From positions 124,001 to 188,000 of the forward strand of contig JAHQIW010007363.1 of the NCBI GenBank assembly GCA_019055375.1: 64,000 nt of DNA, written 5' to 3'. Positions 1 to 10,689 of the stretch are shown piece after piece. The stretch comes from Parelaphostrongylus tenuis (Eukaryota; Nematoda; Chromadorea; Rhabditida; Metastrongylidae). Positions within the stretch are counted from its first letter, which is position 1; the number at the start of each line of letters is the position of its first letter. The notes under the pieces were generated by a model. The model was not told the DNA's origin and searched no databases. It saw nothing but the letters and a program-made list of their open reading frames with translations. The position numbers were made by a program, and so were the translations under genes.

Positions 1-411
1 ATAATGTTTTTTTATAACTCTAGATTCCTGGTCATCGACGTTATTTCGGCCAAGTCAGTACCATTTCACTTTGCAAGAAATCGTAAAAACGCCTAAGTCA
101 GTACGGAATTAGCTATTTCTCACAGGACTCATGAATCTCTTGCATAGAGTAACTCACACAGATAAGCGCTGTACTCACTGAACTAGGCTAGATAGTTAGG
201 CAGTTGCATGGGGAGCTATCGGATATAAGCGAAATGATGAAGCTGCAGCTGTGTAGTAACTATACGGTCCCCTCTGTCAACTCAATTATTCCGATGTTTA
301 AGTAGCTCATGATTACGATTCATGTAAAATAGTAAACTATACAACAAAAGCTCCACAAGTTTAAATGATTATACTAATGTTCCCTTTGTATGGAGTGATG
401 TGCAAAACTTT

Positions 412-640
412 TGCGGCTGACAGATAGATGCGTTGAAGCGTAGAAAGAGTGGCGCCCAAAATGGGCTTTAGTAGTGCAACGGATTAGAACACGTGCTCCC
501 GGATAGAGTGAGATGTGGGTTCAAGTCCCGCCTTACGCGAAAGTTTTGCAGAATACTCTTCACAAAGGGTATACTTGAAAATTCATAATACCGCTGGAAG
601 CTGTTAAGTAAAAAGGATTCATTTGATTAAACTAATTTTA
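412..640 (+). repeat. tRNA-derived SINE, family A, copy 1
   Basis: A repeat of about 200 bp with a tRNA-like head. An A-box-like stretch (GTAGTGCAACGGATTAGAAC) is followed by a B-box-like GGTTCAAGTCC near 519-530. Similar copies lie at 21865-22095 and 23790-23975 on the minus strand and at 26925-27130 and 27228-27425 on the plus strand. All carry the flank GACAGATAGATGCG before the head and TTTTGCA after it. The internal Pol III promoter is inferred from the boxes. It is too diverged to be a working tRNA. Confidence 0.65.
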
Positions 641-766
641 ACCCTCTGAAAATTCGAGATTTGATAACATCAGCAAGTGATAAGATTCCTACCATGATTA
701 GCAGCGACTGCCTGGCAAATGCCATAATAAGATTGTGATAACTTCTTTACAGTAATTATATCTAAC

Positions 767-902
767 AAACATTACAATCAACTGCTTTAAGACCTCGGCT
801 AAGAACAATGTAGTCCTACAATGTAATTTGAGGCTCAATATACACTGTCAGATTATGTTCTTCTTGAAGAAGGTCCTAAAGCAGTCGAATGCTATGTTTG
901 TT
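767..902. repeat. Short inverted repeat upstream of a hammerhead element
   Basis: The stretch AACAAACATTACAATCAACT near 768 is matched in reverse complement by sequence ending at 902, with arms of about 34 bp and some mismatches. The part around 845-895 resembles the flank of the second-family hammerhead element at 60945-60990 (shared CACTGTCAGAT and AGTCGA..TGC stretches). It is therefore probably part of the same element as the ribozyme at 1080-1142. Confidence 0.5.
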
Positions 903-1079
903 ACCTATGACCATGTAATCGCCACACGCCATACCATCGACAATCGATTCTCTGAAATAAGGCCACGATGATTGTTCCAATGTACGCTAAGTGTAAACAG
1001 TTCAGCGTCGATTCCTTCATATAGGATGTGTCTTTGTCTTTGAATAGGGATATGTCGCCGAAGAAATGACCGAATGAAA

Positions 1080-1142
1080 AGACACCTTGCAACTGACGAT
1101 GCTGTAAGGTCGAAACACGTGTCTTGCACTATATAAGTGATT
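1080..1142 (+). ncRNA. Decayed hammerhead ribozyme, family 2
   Basis: The core CTGACGA (1093-1099), a stem II region with GTAA loop (1100-1111), GAAA (1112-1115) and GTC (1121-1123) follow hammerhead order. The proximal stem I pairs 1088-1092 with 1124-1128. The first stem II pair (G10.1-C11.1) is broken because the base after CTGACGA is T, and the distal stem I has about two mismatches. The better-preserved relative is at 60855-60917. A self-cleaving role is inferred for the family; this copy is probably inactive. Confidence 0.55.
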
Positions 1143-1785
1143 ATATCAGACCTCACAATTAGATCATTGGAGAGAACAAGTAAAAATTCTCATAGTGAAT
1201 AAAGTCGCTATAAATCGACGACGTTCCTTCATAATCGACACTTATGCATAACCTAAACGGCATTGACACCGATGTTCTTCTCATCTTACAGCAACCCTTC
1301 GTAGCTTCCGTTGAAAAGAGGTGCAGTAGTTAAGGCGCTGACAAATGTGTCACACGAATAAAGTTGGTTGGCAGTCATTGAGTAAGTTGAAAGAAAGACA
1401 TAGTGAGCGCTCGATAATGTCGGCGAAAGTTCGCTGGCGTTTTGTTCAAATCTCGGCATTCTTGTGGTTACACTTTTCGTACTCTACCCTTCAAAATATG
1501 TTTAGATGGTAAGTGAAAAGATTGAAACTGTGATTTTATCCAGAAAACAAACATTCAGAGAGACTATGTTTATTTTGGCGCTGTCTTTCAGCTTTTTGAA
1601 TAAATTTTACGTTTCGATGCTCTTATTTGCTCCGAATCGGATAGAAGCACCGGATTCCTGAGGGAGGTGAATAACTACTGGCTAATACTGAACAAAGTTT
1701 GCCGAGATTCTGAATAAAATTTCAGGAAAGATGAATGCAGGTCCTTTCATTATTATTTGAGCCAACATGTCATGTGGTCTGGTAA

Positions 1786-1848
1786 GGGCTCTTGTACAGC
1801 CCGAGACACGCGTTTCGTCCTTACAGACTCATCAGCCGGGCAGAACCC
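1786..1848 (-). ncRNA. Type I hammerhead ribozyme, family 1, intact core
   Basis: Read on the minus strand, a 7-nt distal stem I strand GGGTTCT is followed by proximal stem I GCCCGG. The full core CTGATGA and stem II GTCU/GGAC with a GUAA tetraloop come next. GAAA, a two-pair stem III closed over GCGT, and the cleavage triplet GTC (1805-1807) follow. Proximal TCGGGC, a 6-nt bulge TGTACA and distal AGAGCCC close the fold. Every conserved catalytic-core position is present. Minimal stem III hammerheads are known from Penelope-like elements and metazoan retrozymes. Cleavage would fall between 1805 and 1804. Confidence 0.85.
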
Positions 1849-2238
1849 GTCGTCTGTCGATCTTTTTATAGTCAGTTCCCTCGGGAGCGTTACACTCCTT
1901 ATAGAAAGTTGTCGACAACGTACGTTTTACACTCGATGTCAAGCGAAATTTTCAGCTAACACAGAGTGTTTTCGCACTCGATTGCTAGCTGGCTGGTTTT
2001 TTTTTTGAGCTTTGAAATTGAAATGAAAAAAAGTGAAATTTGAGCGTGGTCTTAATAAAGCACTCGAAGGAAAGGTATAATATGATAAAAATACCAGCCA
2101 GCTAGCAATCGAGTGCGAAAACACTCTGTGTTAGGTGAAAATTTCGCTTGACATAGAGTGCAAAACGTACGTCGTCGACAACTCTCTATAAGGAGTGTAA
2201 TCCCGAGAGAACTAACTATAAAAAGATCGACAGACGAC

Positions 2239-2301
2239 GGGTTCTGCCCGGCTTATGAGTCTGTAAGGACGAAACACGTGTCTCGGGCTGTACAAGAGCC
2301 C
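2239..2301 (+). ncRNA. Hammerhead ribozyme, family 1, core-mutant copy
   Basis: This is the opposite arm of the palindrome and carries the same helices as the 1786-1848 copy. The core reads CTTATGA at 2252-2258 instead of CTGATGA. This replaces the conserved G5, which should abolish cleavage. Stem II, GAAA, stem III over ACGT and triplet GTC are preserved. Confidence 0.8.
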
Positions 2302-2399
2302 ATATCAGACCACATGACATGTTGGCCTAAATAGTAATGAAAGGATCTATTGAAATTTGAGCGTGGTCTTAATAAAGCACTCGAAGGAAAGGTATAAGA

Positions 2400-3430
2400 T
2401 GAATTTAGGGTTTGAAAACTTTCATGGTTAGTTGAATAGCTTTAATGGTCTAAAAGCGCTCTTAATTGCTGTCATATCTTTTCTCATGATGATTCTAAGC
2501 TCTTAGGCTTCGTGCTTATCAGTTTTGCTCAAGTTGATGTAGTTCACTGAATTCTTTCATTTAATTTCTTTGTTTGACTTTCATGTGGCAAAACACAGTG
2601 TGTTGGTGAAAATCATGTTATTCTGTCTATGTTCAATTCATTGGTTTTAAAGTGTTAAAAATAGCAAAGTTGTTATACCAGATTTCTAATGGCTCATCCC
2701 AGTATGTAACCATCAGACTTAATCCCTCTAGATAGAGAAAATTGTAACAAATTGTCTGAGTCCAGCTCACCTCGCCATATCCGTACAGAATTGCTCTAGC
2801 ACAGTTATACCAGTACGAGAGGTAGAATTGACTTGAGTAATTCGAGTAATATTCAACGATATCTATAAAGGAGACGACGCTCTTTAAGCAGAAACGAAAA
2901 CAATGCGCGAAAAGTTCAAACACTTATGGAGATAAGGCATGTGAGGGAAACATATCCAGTGTGGTAAATGTAGTATAAATATTAGTACAGGTAGGATAAT
3001 GCGATTCACACAGCATATGTAAAAATGAATACCGTAAAAAAAGTGCGTCAGTGTGTCACAGATGTTTTGATTAGAGCTCTTACCAATGGCACTTTCCATC
3101 CTTCAACGTGGTGAACGCGTTAGAAGAGTCGACTATACAAATGGAAAAAAGCAGAGCTTTGTGATGACAAATGGCATTGAAAACAAGATATAGTAAGCTT
3201 AATAATGTGAACACCGTCCAAATAAAGCCCGAACTAAACTATCAGTGAATGAAATAAGGGGAACACTTAAATAGATGGTTGACCCGCACTCACAAATAGT
3301 GCATGCCAGATCACAAACTACAGTCGTTTTATTCTCGCTCAGTCGTAAATTACTGAATCGCAGCTCAATGGTTCTGCCTAACTGATGTCGATGCTGCACC
3401 GAAATCATGATCCAAAATATTGCACCTTTA
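2400..3430. other. No gene recognised
   Basis: AT-rich sequence between two hammerhead elements. Reading frames on both strands are short. I found no convincing exon, RNA gene or repeat match to the rest of the window. Confidence 0.5.
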
Positions 3431-3439
3431 TTTCGAGTG

Positions 3440-3725
3440 CTTTGTTATGACCACGCTCAAATTTAGATCCTATGTGATAATGTATCGGGCTGTACAAGAG
3501 CCCTTACCACACCACATGACAAGTTGGCTCAAATTATAATGAAAGCATCTATTGAAATTTGAACGTGGTCTTGACAAAGCCCTCGAAATAAAGGTACAAT
3601 AAAAAGATCGACAGACGACGGGTTCTGCCCGACTGACGAGTCTGCAAGGACGAAACACGTTTATCGGGCTGTACAAGAGCCCTTACCAGAGCACATGACA
3701 AGTTGGCTCAAATAATAATGAAAGG
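3440..3725 (+). mobile_element. Retrozyme-like tandem partial dimer
   Basis: The post-cleavage half of the ribozyme (TCGGGCTGTACAAGAGCCC, from 3485) recurs at 3664, so one monomer is about 179 bp. The intervening unit contains the ACATGACAAGTTGGCTCAAAT stretch and the CGTGGTCTT..AAAGC..TCGAA stretch, then GATCGACAGACGACGGG leading into the full hammerhead. The left flank (3425-3460) is a reverse-complement piece of the same unit, and the same junction is seen near 46020-46110. Tandem monomers each bounded by hammerheads are the known form of retrozymes; transposition by a PLE is inference. Confidence 0.7.
3620..3682 (+). ncRNA. Type I hammerhead ribozyme, family 1, near-intact
   Basis: The core is CTGACGA (3633-3639); position 7 is variable in hammerheads, so this is allowed. 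Stem II is GTCT/GGAC with a GCAA tetraloop. The proximal stem I GCCCGA/TCGGGC is fully Watson-Crick, which compensates for the G-U pair in the 1786 copy. The distal GGGTTCT/AGAGCCC helix is kept. Stem III is weakened because the expected GTC reads TTA (3661-3663), leaving one pair but an allowed A at the cleavage site. Confidence 0.75.
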
Positions 3726-4015
3726 GTCAAAATATTGCCTCATCCGCTTAGAATCCCACTTTCTTGAAGAAGAGGGAAAGCCGCTATGTTCAAAAGCGAA
3801 ATACCAACACTGCCAAGAACTGGCACAGGTAAGCAAGACATGGTAATGTTTGTTTGGAAGCACTGCTGACAATAGTGGATCCTATATGATATCCTCATGT
3901 TTGCCTCTGCATGCCAGATTTTTTATTCCTTCGAATAGACTCTAGCATTGAAAAAATTATATCGCTTATCTAACATTGCTTTATGGTTAGTGAAATTTTT
4001 AGGCAACAATGAAAG

Positions 4016-4234
4016 TTGCTTCAGAAAGACGGAAGGACCAAAGGAAAGTTGGATCACTCAGTAGTTTATGAATATTCGGTTGATGTCCTGCTGGAACCAC
4101 AGCTAATATCAAAAGCGACACTAAGATTGCCTACTGCTGCGGATCCTACAGCCGGGTCAAAAAAATTAGCGTCATCAGGTATTGGCAAGGTGTTGGGTTG
4201 GCAAGAAATTTTACAGATTTCTTCGTTTTGTTGA
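4016..4234 (+). other. Open frame of 72 codons, unassigned
   Basis: A plus-strand frame that starts with ATG-like context and runs 72 codons, ending just before the SINE cluster. The protein it would encode has no motif I recognise. Neighbouring frames are broken and no splice sites are compelling. It may be chance in repeat-rich DNA. Confidence 0.15.
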
Positions 4235-4364
4235 CTACTTTTCATTCATTTGAGCTTTTGTTTTTATTATCGTTCCGAGCAGCTTCTTGCGATTGTTTTG
4301 ATAAATAACGTTCGTACATTTGTTTGTAGATGGAATTGTTCGAGAGCAAAAACGATTGTTGATG

Positions 4365-4674
4365 AAAGGATCAGGGATAAAGCTCTTGGCTTTGATCAAT
4401 CACTGAGGGATGCGTCCTACACTCGTCTTCATCTTTGATTTCTCTTGAGATAATTGAATGCATATCTGGCCTTACAATGACTAGCGGTGGCCTCTCGCTG
4501 TGCCAAGCCAGTGGTGCTTATCCTCCCAGAGTTACAGACAAGTCTGAGACCAGTCTGGTATCAGTTTACCGACCCCAGAGGAATGGAAGGCTTGGTGAGC
4601 CAAGAGCACGAGGTCGCACCATCGACCTTATCTGCGACGCAGGGCGCCTGTCACCACTGCGCCACATGCGCTCC
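4365..4674 (-). repeat. tRNA-derived SINE, family B, copy 1
   Basis: On the minus strand the element starts with a tRNA-like head (GCGCATGTGGCGCAGTGG at the right end) and finishes with TTTATCC-type tail repeats at the left end. A B-box-like GGTTCGATCTC is found in better copies and is altered here. The middle contains the shared GCATATCTGGCC stretch. Copies lie at 5312-5616, 5744-6045, 27863-28035, 49626-49818 and 52631-52934, all on the minus strand. Confidence 0.75.
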
Positions 4675-5311
4675 TTGTTGCTTTGCTACCACACAAGTAT
4701 GGTAGCGTGCCAAAGCAGCACTTGAACTCGTATGATACTCGTGTAGCATCAACAATCATATTTGCTCTCACGACAATTCCATCTTATAAAGATTGTGAAA
4801 GTGATATATATTTAAAATAACCGCAAGAAGATGATCTGAACGATAGTACAAGCAAAAACTCAAATACATAAAAAACAATTAACAAAACCACAAAAGTCCG
4901 CAAAATTTATTGCCAATTCAAGAAGCATCGTTGGACAAGAGTCATCAGTATATATTTTGGAAAAAGTTCAATTCATCAAAAATTCTGCCTCACTGGAGAA
5001 AATGAGTATGGTTGGGTGTACACTGTCACAGGTACCTTTTTTTATAAACACTAATGTATTGAGTGCCAAAGTGGATGTGAAGAGGGGATGTATATAAGGG
5101 GAAGGATGCTGATAAGTAACAGCATTCGCCAATATGGTTGCGTTAATGTTGGTTGAAATGGGGAAGAAATTTTTCTCAACTAAATGACTTTCTCAAAGGA
5201 CTTGTTTGTCTATCCACGGCACTACTCAAGCATCAATTGACTGTGCAGGTCATTCTTTAGCTATCCTGAAAAGTTGACTTACAATAATAATACAATGTTT
5301 TAACAGCAAAG

Positions 5312-5616
5312 TAAGGGATAAAAGGGATAGGGCCCTCGCTTTGATCAATCCCTGAGGGATGCGCCAGGCATTCATGCTCAATTTTTAACTTCGTTTGAGG
5401 TGATTGAATGCATATCTGGCCTCTATAATAACTCGCGGTGGCCTCCCGCTGTACCGGGTTAGCGCTGCTTATCCTCCTAGGCAAGTCTGAGACCTGTTTG
5501 GTAGCAATTAACCCATCCTAGAGGGATGGATGGCTTGGTGAGCTATGAGGGCGAGATTGAACTATTGACACCGCGTGCGACGAAGTGCACGTCTAACCAC
5601 TGCGCCACATGCGCTA
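5312..5616 (-). repeat. tRNA-derived SINE, family B, copy 2
   Basis: Full-length copy with the left tail AAGGGATAAAAGGGATAGG. The middle segment GATTGAATGCATATCTGGCC and the tRNA-like right end (ACCACTGCGCCACATGCGCT) are also present. It is more diverged than the 5744 copy. Confidence 0.75.
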
Positions 5617-5743
5617 CCGTCGGAGTATGATGTGAAAATAACCACAAACGTGCTGAGACATGAGCCAAACTCGCAGCCACAGGTCGGATTCGAATCAGTG
5701 ATTATTCTAATCGAGGAGTTCGCTTTCGACAGCGGCTTCAGTA

Positions 5744-6045
5744 TGGATAAAGGATAAAGCTCTCGGCGTTGATCAATACCTGAGGGATGCGCCATGCATT
5801 CGACTTCAATTTTTAACTTAGTTTGAGGTGATTGAATGCATATCTGGCCTTTACAATGACTCGCGGAGGCCTCCCGCTGAACCGAGTCAGTGCTGCTTAT
5901 CCTCTCAGACAAGTCTGAGGCCTGTCTGGTACCAATTTACCGACCCCAAAGGGATGGATGGCTTGGTGAGCCATGAGCGCGAGATCGAACCATTGACCTC
6001 GTGTGCGACGCAGGGCACCTCTAACCACTGCGCCACATGCGCTCT
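5744..6045 (-). repeat. tRNA-derived SINE, family B, copy 3
   Basis: One of the best-preserved copies, closely matching 52631-52934. The tail GGATAAAGGATAAAGC lies at the left and the tRNA-like head with GATCGAACCATTGACC (B-box complement) at the right. The interval between this copy and the 5312 copy also shares tRNA-related ends. Confidence 0.8.
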
Positions 6046-6049
6046 ACGG

Positions 6050-7000
6050 CTTCAGTATGACTAGGTTTAATATCAACTTATACACATTAAATCAGTAATG
6101 TTGACAGATGATTGTTAATGGCTGCGGTATATAAAATGTGGTTGCTAAAGGAATGTAAGGCAAAGGCATTGTTGGTATGAAAAAGAGCATGTGACCCCTC
6201 CTTCCTCCCGCTCCTCACCACACCCTGTGAGGATAGTCACGAGGTTCGATGAACATCTGAAACTCCCATGGGATGTCAACCATCTCGTGAAATAGAAAAG
6301 AACTCTTAACGTCAGCGATAATGTTCACTTTTGGACGTCCACACCGGCGAAGACTTTCAGGCGAAAATGGTTGCCAACAGGCTGCAAATGTGCATACGGC
6401 AGAAACATCAAAATTAGCAAAAAATGCACCCGAAAGACTTTCCATCTTGAACCAGGTCGCCTTTGAATCGAACTACAATGTGGATGTTACAATTAGGACA
6501 CTAAAACATATTCACTTGAAATATCTTGTCAGTAGCGAGCTACCGTCCAATACGATTGAGAATTCCAATTTGCTGGATATTTTTGTGGTTCGTGAAAATG
6601 ATTCGTGGAAATGATCTTTGAGCTTCGAGTGGCAAAATATAAGACATCACGACGACAATAAAAAGTCAAAAGTAATTATACTATAAAATCACGCTTCACA
6701 TTGTAATTAAAACCTAACCATCACTTATAACTCAATAAAGGAAATTTTTTCTCAAAACGGTGTTTGAACGATTCTGTAACTACACCAGAGGCGCAAAAGT
6801 GAGTCATTCATATCGGACACACGCTGTCCGAACATTTACATACTGCTTCTAAAGCCTACCCTATTCAAATCATTGCCCTCTAGCACATGCCATGTGGGAG
6901 CATCTGCTTAATACTTGCTTAAACTGAATCTCGTTCTGAATACGGTAATATTGCGGTGAGTATTAAACTTCTGCAAAAGTTCATAAACGAAAACATCAGT
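6050..7000. other. No gene recognised; weak 97-codon frame
   Basis: A plus-strand frame of 97 codons (6321-6614) is the longest in this stretch. It overlaps an antisense frame and shows no known motif. The rest is AT-rich unassigned DNA. Confidence 0.3.
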
Positions 7001-7029
7001 TAGTGGCTTCAGACACTCGCTCAAACTCC

Positions 7030-7059
7030 TGTCTCTCCCTCCCTCCCTCTCTCTCTCCC

Positions 7060-7096
<37 letters not shown>

Positions 7097-7808
7097 CTCT
7101 CAGTTTATTAATTGTAAAGTTGTGTGATGTATTCGACTTAACAAATTCGCGCCGACATCTGACTTGTCATGGCCTGCTCATAAAACAACATCTTATCTTT
7201 TGCCTGACTCGCTGTGACGGGTCTGCAGGTCACAAAAGACAATGATTCGTTGTTTGGAAGTTGCACCATTTGTGCTGTACAACTAATTTTTTTCTTACAT
7301 TCTGAGAAAATTTGTGCGCTTTGTTCATCTCGTATTGCTGCAAACTACATGATCCCTGATTCACCCTTTTGTGTTCATGGTGCACTGCACTTTTACTCAG
7401 TCTCTCATGTTTTTAGTTACAACTTTTCCTTGTAATAAATGGAAACTTGTTCACTATGCAATCACACGTTGGCGACAGTTGTATAAGCTGCGCAAGAATT
7501 GCAATCTTTACTTTGTGGATTTGATAATGTCTCATTCAAGCAAGATCTGAAAGATATTATAGTGATTTGAAATCAATAAAAATTACGCATTGCTGGTTCG
7601 AAATAATACTGCATACTGCATGCGATGCCAGTTAAAAAAGGCAGGAGCATTTCTGCGCCTCTCCACACACTCTACGCTGCACATTCCCTTCAACAGGAAA
7701 AGTCTGTTGCTGAAAATGAGAAACTAAGTACAACTTGATTCAAGAAGGCTCTGTGCGAGCTCTGGTTTTCATCTGCTTTGGTCTGCTTGCCCTTTTGATT
7801 AGCTGAGG
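7030..7808. repeat. Tandem duplication, unit 1, led by CT tract
   Basis: A CT/CCT microsatellite at about 7030-7094 is followed by GAGGCTCTCAG and about 700 bp that recur in the same orientation and order at 7955-8775. Shared stretches include ACTTGTCATGGC, AAACAACATCTTATCTTTTG and CACTATGCAATCACACG. The protein frames across the CT tract are low-complexity artefacts. Confidence 0.85.
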
Positions 7809-7954
7809 AAACCAGAGTATTCAACAATGAGAGCAGGAGAAAGTAATTTCTTAGAACATTGTATTGTGTACTGCATTATCAAAGCTACACTTTCAGGCTT
7901 TCCTTCCTTTGAGATTGCATACACTGGCGATTCCTATGCCAGTCATCTCAACCT

Positions 7955-8775
7955 ATCTCTCTCTTCGTCACTCTCCCTCCCCCTCTCTCTTTATTCTCTT
8001 TCTCACTCTTCCTCTCCCTTATTCTATCTCTCTCTCTGAGGCTCTCAGCTTATCATTTGTAAAGTTGTGTGATGCATATGACTTTCTTAACAAGTTCGCG
8101 CCGACACCTGACTTGTCATGGCGTGTTCATAAAACAACATCTTATCTTTTGCCTGACTCACTATGACGTCTCTGCAATTCACAAAAGACAATAATTCGTT
8201 TTTTGGAAGTTGCAACCAATTTGTGGTGTACAACCAATTTTTTCTCTTACTTTTGAGAATATTTCTGCGCTTTGTTCATCTCGCATTGCTGCAAACTACA
8301 TGATCCCCGATTCACCTTCCCGCGTTTATGGTGCATTGCACTCTTGATCACTCTCTCGTTTTTCGGGCGTATACTACTTTTTCGTGTAATAAATAGAAAC
8401 TTGTTCACTATGCAATCACACGCTACCGACAGTTGTATAAGTTCTATAAGCTGTGGACGAATTGCAATCTTTACTCCGTGGGTTTGATATTGTCCCATCC
8501 AAGCAAGATCTGAAAGTTATTATAGTGATTGGAAAATCAATCAAAGAGCTGATTACTGGTTAAGAATAATACTGCACATTGCATGCTATATACAGCTCAC
8601 AAGGCAGGAGCACTTTTGCGCCCTCTCCACACTCTCTACTTTACACACTACTTCAATAGCAAAACTCTCTCTCAGAAAATGAAAACCTACGTGCAACTTA
8701 ATTCAATAACACCCTGCGCGAGCTGTGGTTTACATCTGTTTCAATTTGTTTGCCCTCTTGGTTATTTGCCGAGGC
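7955..8775. repeat. Tandem duplication, unit 2, led by CT tract
   Basis: Second copy of the unit described at 7030-7808, offset by about 945 bp. It has a shorter, more interrupted CT tract (to about 8037) followed by the same GAGGCTCTCAG junction. Numerous point differences and small indels show that the duplication is not recent. Confidence 0.85.
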
Positions 8776-9010
8776 CGAGTGGTTATGACCGTCATGGAGC
8801 GCGCTGGCTAACCCTCTCCTTCCCTCCACACTCTGCGGCACTCAAAAACGAATGCCTTGTGGAATCCCACAGTCAGGCTCTCCTCGAGATTGCAAGAAGA
8901 CTCGCTTAAACAGTATTCTACGATGTTCAAGAGGGAGACGAGAAAAAACGAATTGAATGCTAAAAGTATTGAGATCCGCATACTGATAGAACAAGCACTG
9001 TGATGACGGA
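8768..9010 (+). repeat. tRNA-Ser/Leu-like SINE, family C, copy 1
   Basis: It begins with GGCCGAGTGGTTATGACC, which resembles the A box of class II (Ser/Leu) tRNAs. The conserved body contains GGCACTCAAAAACGAATGCC and GGCTCTCCTCGAGATTGCAA. A complete minus-strand copy is at 18555-18745 and partial copies are at 50745-50880 and 57540-57625. Pol III transcription is inferred. Confidence 0.65.
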
Positions 9011-9014
9011 TCAA

Positions 9015-9870
9015 TAAAGTTTCTGGAGTGTTTTATTAGCTGAGCTAGTCTTTCTTTTATCAGTCACACTCGAATAGTATAAAATGGGGGTGCGCTTGCG
9101 TTCATGTTGCTCCATCGAGACCCTGGCACTGCCTTTCTCTCACTTGCGTTCCAAATGTAATTGACGACTGTCAGCAATCACTTGTCAACGGGTTACTTTG
9201 TAGAGTGCAGATTGGTATCAATTCAGCTGAGTTGGAGTTGCAGTTCTAAACACAATGGTAACTCTTATTTCTTATCTATTTTCTATCACAGCTGGTGAGA
9301 TACGAGCAAAACTCAGAGTTCGAGGTGTCTTAACAATGGCGTGTAAAATCAAGGGAGAACCAGTTAATCAACAACCATCTTGTATAAAAGGAGCTTTTGA
9401 GTAAGATTATTTCATTCGCCGAAGATGGAGAGTTAATCAGAGTTTGTCAACTCTCTCGATGCACGGCAGCACAAGCGAAGGCGAGTTTGAGGAAAGGTTA
9501 GTTGACTTGGTAGTGGTTATATAGCATCTTCAACTATCGTGTAACTCGAGTGTTCATTAGACGGCTCGACTGTGGATTGTAGTTTTATCTACTTTTCGCC
9601 AAATGAATTTCAGAAATTGGTGCTGAAAATCCGTTTTTTAAGTTTAGATAATGAAAGTAACTTCTTTACACAAAGACCATGAGTTTTTTTCTCGTAATTT
9701 TCAGACGTAAGAGGGCAAATAAAGACCGATATAATTCACTAGAAAAAAAGTTTTCAAAGGAGGGCTAGTAACCGTTCGAAAGCTGAGACCTCAGGCCTCA
9801 GCTCCAAGTAGCTGGTTTTCGAAAAAAGCTTTTTTTCTTGGCATTGCCACAGGGGGAGAATTCTTGCGTT
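9015..9870. other. No gene recognised
   Basis: Unassigned sequence with no long frame, no tRNA-like box and no match that I could see elsewhere in the window. Confidence 0.4.
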
Positions 9871-9914
9871 GCATATTCGCATATTTCACTCCGAACAGAT
9901 TCCTTTCTTTGAAC

Positions 9915-10312
9915 TATCGGTAACCATTCGATAGCGCAATCGTTTCTGATTCCATGCTGCGCTTGTATCCTGAAAAGGCCGTTTCACTGAATCGCAGCAG
10001 GTAAAGTAAGTTGAACTTCCATCCGCGATTATGGGGTATTCGGTCAATTTACGTGCCTGTGCGTGAGACGGCCACGGTAATTGCTTACGTGTTGCTTCTC
10101 TACGCATTCACATGTCCAAATATCGATGCTCATCGCAACATCGAACGTGGCTGCCTCCGCCAGCGGCACGTGATTTCACCAAAAACTGGCTTGACCGCGG
10201 ATGGGTTTTCGACTTATTTTACTCTCTACGTTTCAAAGAAACAGTCTTTTCAGGACATAAGCACAGTGTTGGAATCAGAAACGATTGCGCTATCGTATGA
10301 TTACTAATGGTC
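9915..10312. repeat. Fold-back repeat with arms of about 115 bp
   Basis: The arm at 9915-10030 (containing GATAGCGCAATCGTTTCTGA) is matched in reverse complement by 10185-10312, separated by about 155 bp. The frames on both strands here are mirror products of the repeat rather than genes. It is probably a fold-back or MITE-type element. Confidence 0.7.
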
Positions 10313-10689
10313 CAATAAAAGATTTTGTCCGGCAAGAAATGCGCTCGTCTGCGACACGAGAAGAAGAGAAGAAGAAGAAGTTCATTGTGTGTTAACGTCA
10401 AGAAAAGGCTTTTGTAAAGCCGGCCACGTGGGACTGTAGCCTGAAGTCACAGCTTTCTATTGGGTACTAACAATCCCATATAAAATTCCTCTTCACCGAA
10501 TAAGATCGGTTTTTCGTTTGTCCTCTCATGACTGTATAGTACTTTTTTATGGTGCTACATCATTCAGTAGCGTCCACTAGTATCTCACTGCAATTGATAT
10601 GCATTTCTTTGATGCACTTGGCCGTCGTAACTTGTTTTTCTTATAACTTATGCGCTCTTCGCGATGTGTCAGCGGTAGTACAACGTTAT

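Larger units (their letters stand above)
1740..2346. repeat. Palindromic hammerhead (retrozyme-like) element
   Basis: Two long arms, 1740-1998 and 2094-2346, are near-perfect reverse complements around a loop of about 95 bp. Each arm contains a whole family 1 hammerhead motif, and the arms end with the GCTAGCTGG palindromic junction. The loop contains a 40-bp piece (2039-2082) that recurs directly at 2355-2398 and also follows the hammerhead near 3555-3595, so it belongs to the retrozyme unit. A transcript through the whole element would fold into a hairpin. Confidence 0.85.

Noticed and set aside
7003..8166. Leucine/serine-rich open frames
   Set aside because: They are translations of the CT microsatellites and their duplicated flanks.
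10011..10307. 98-codon plus-strand frame
   Set aside because: It lies across a fold-back repeat and mirrors the minus-strand frame of the other arm.
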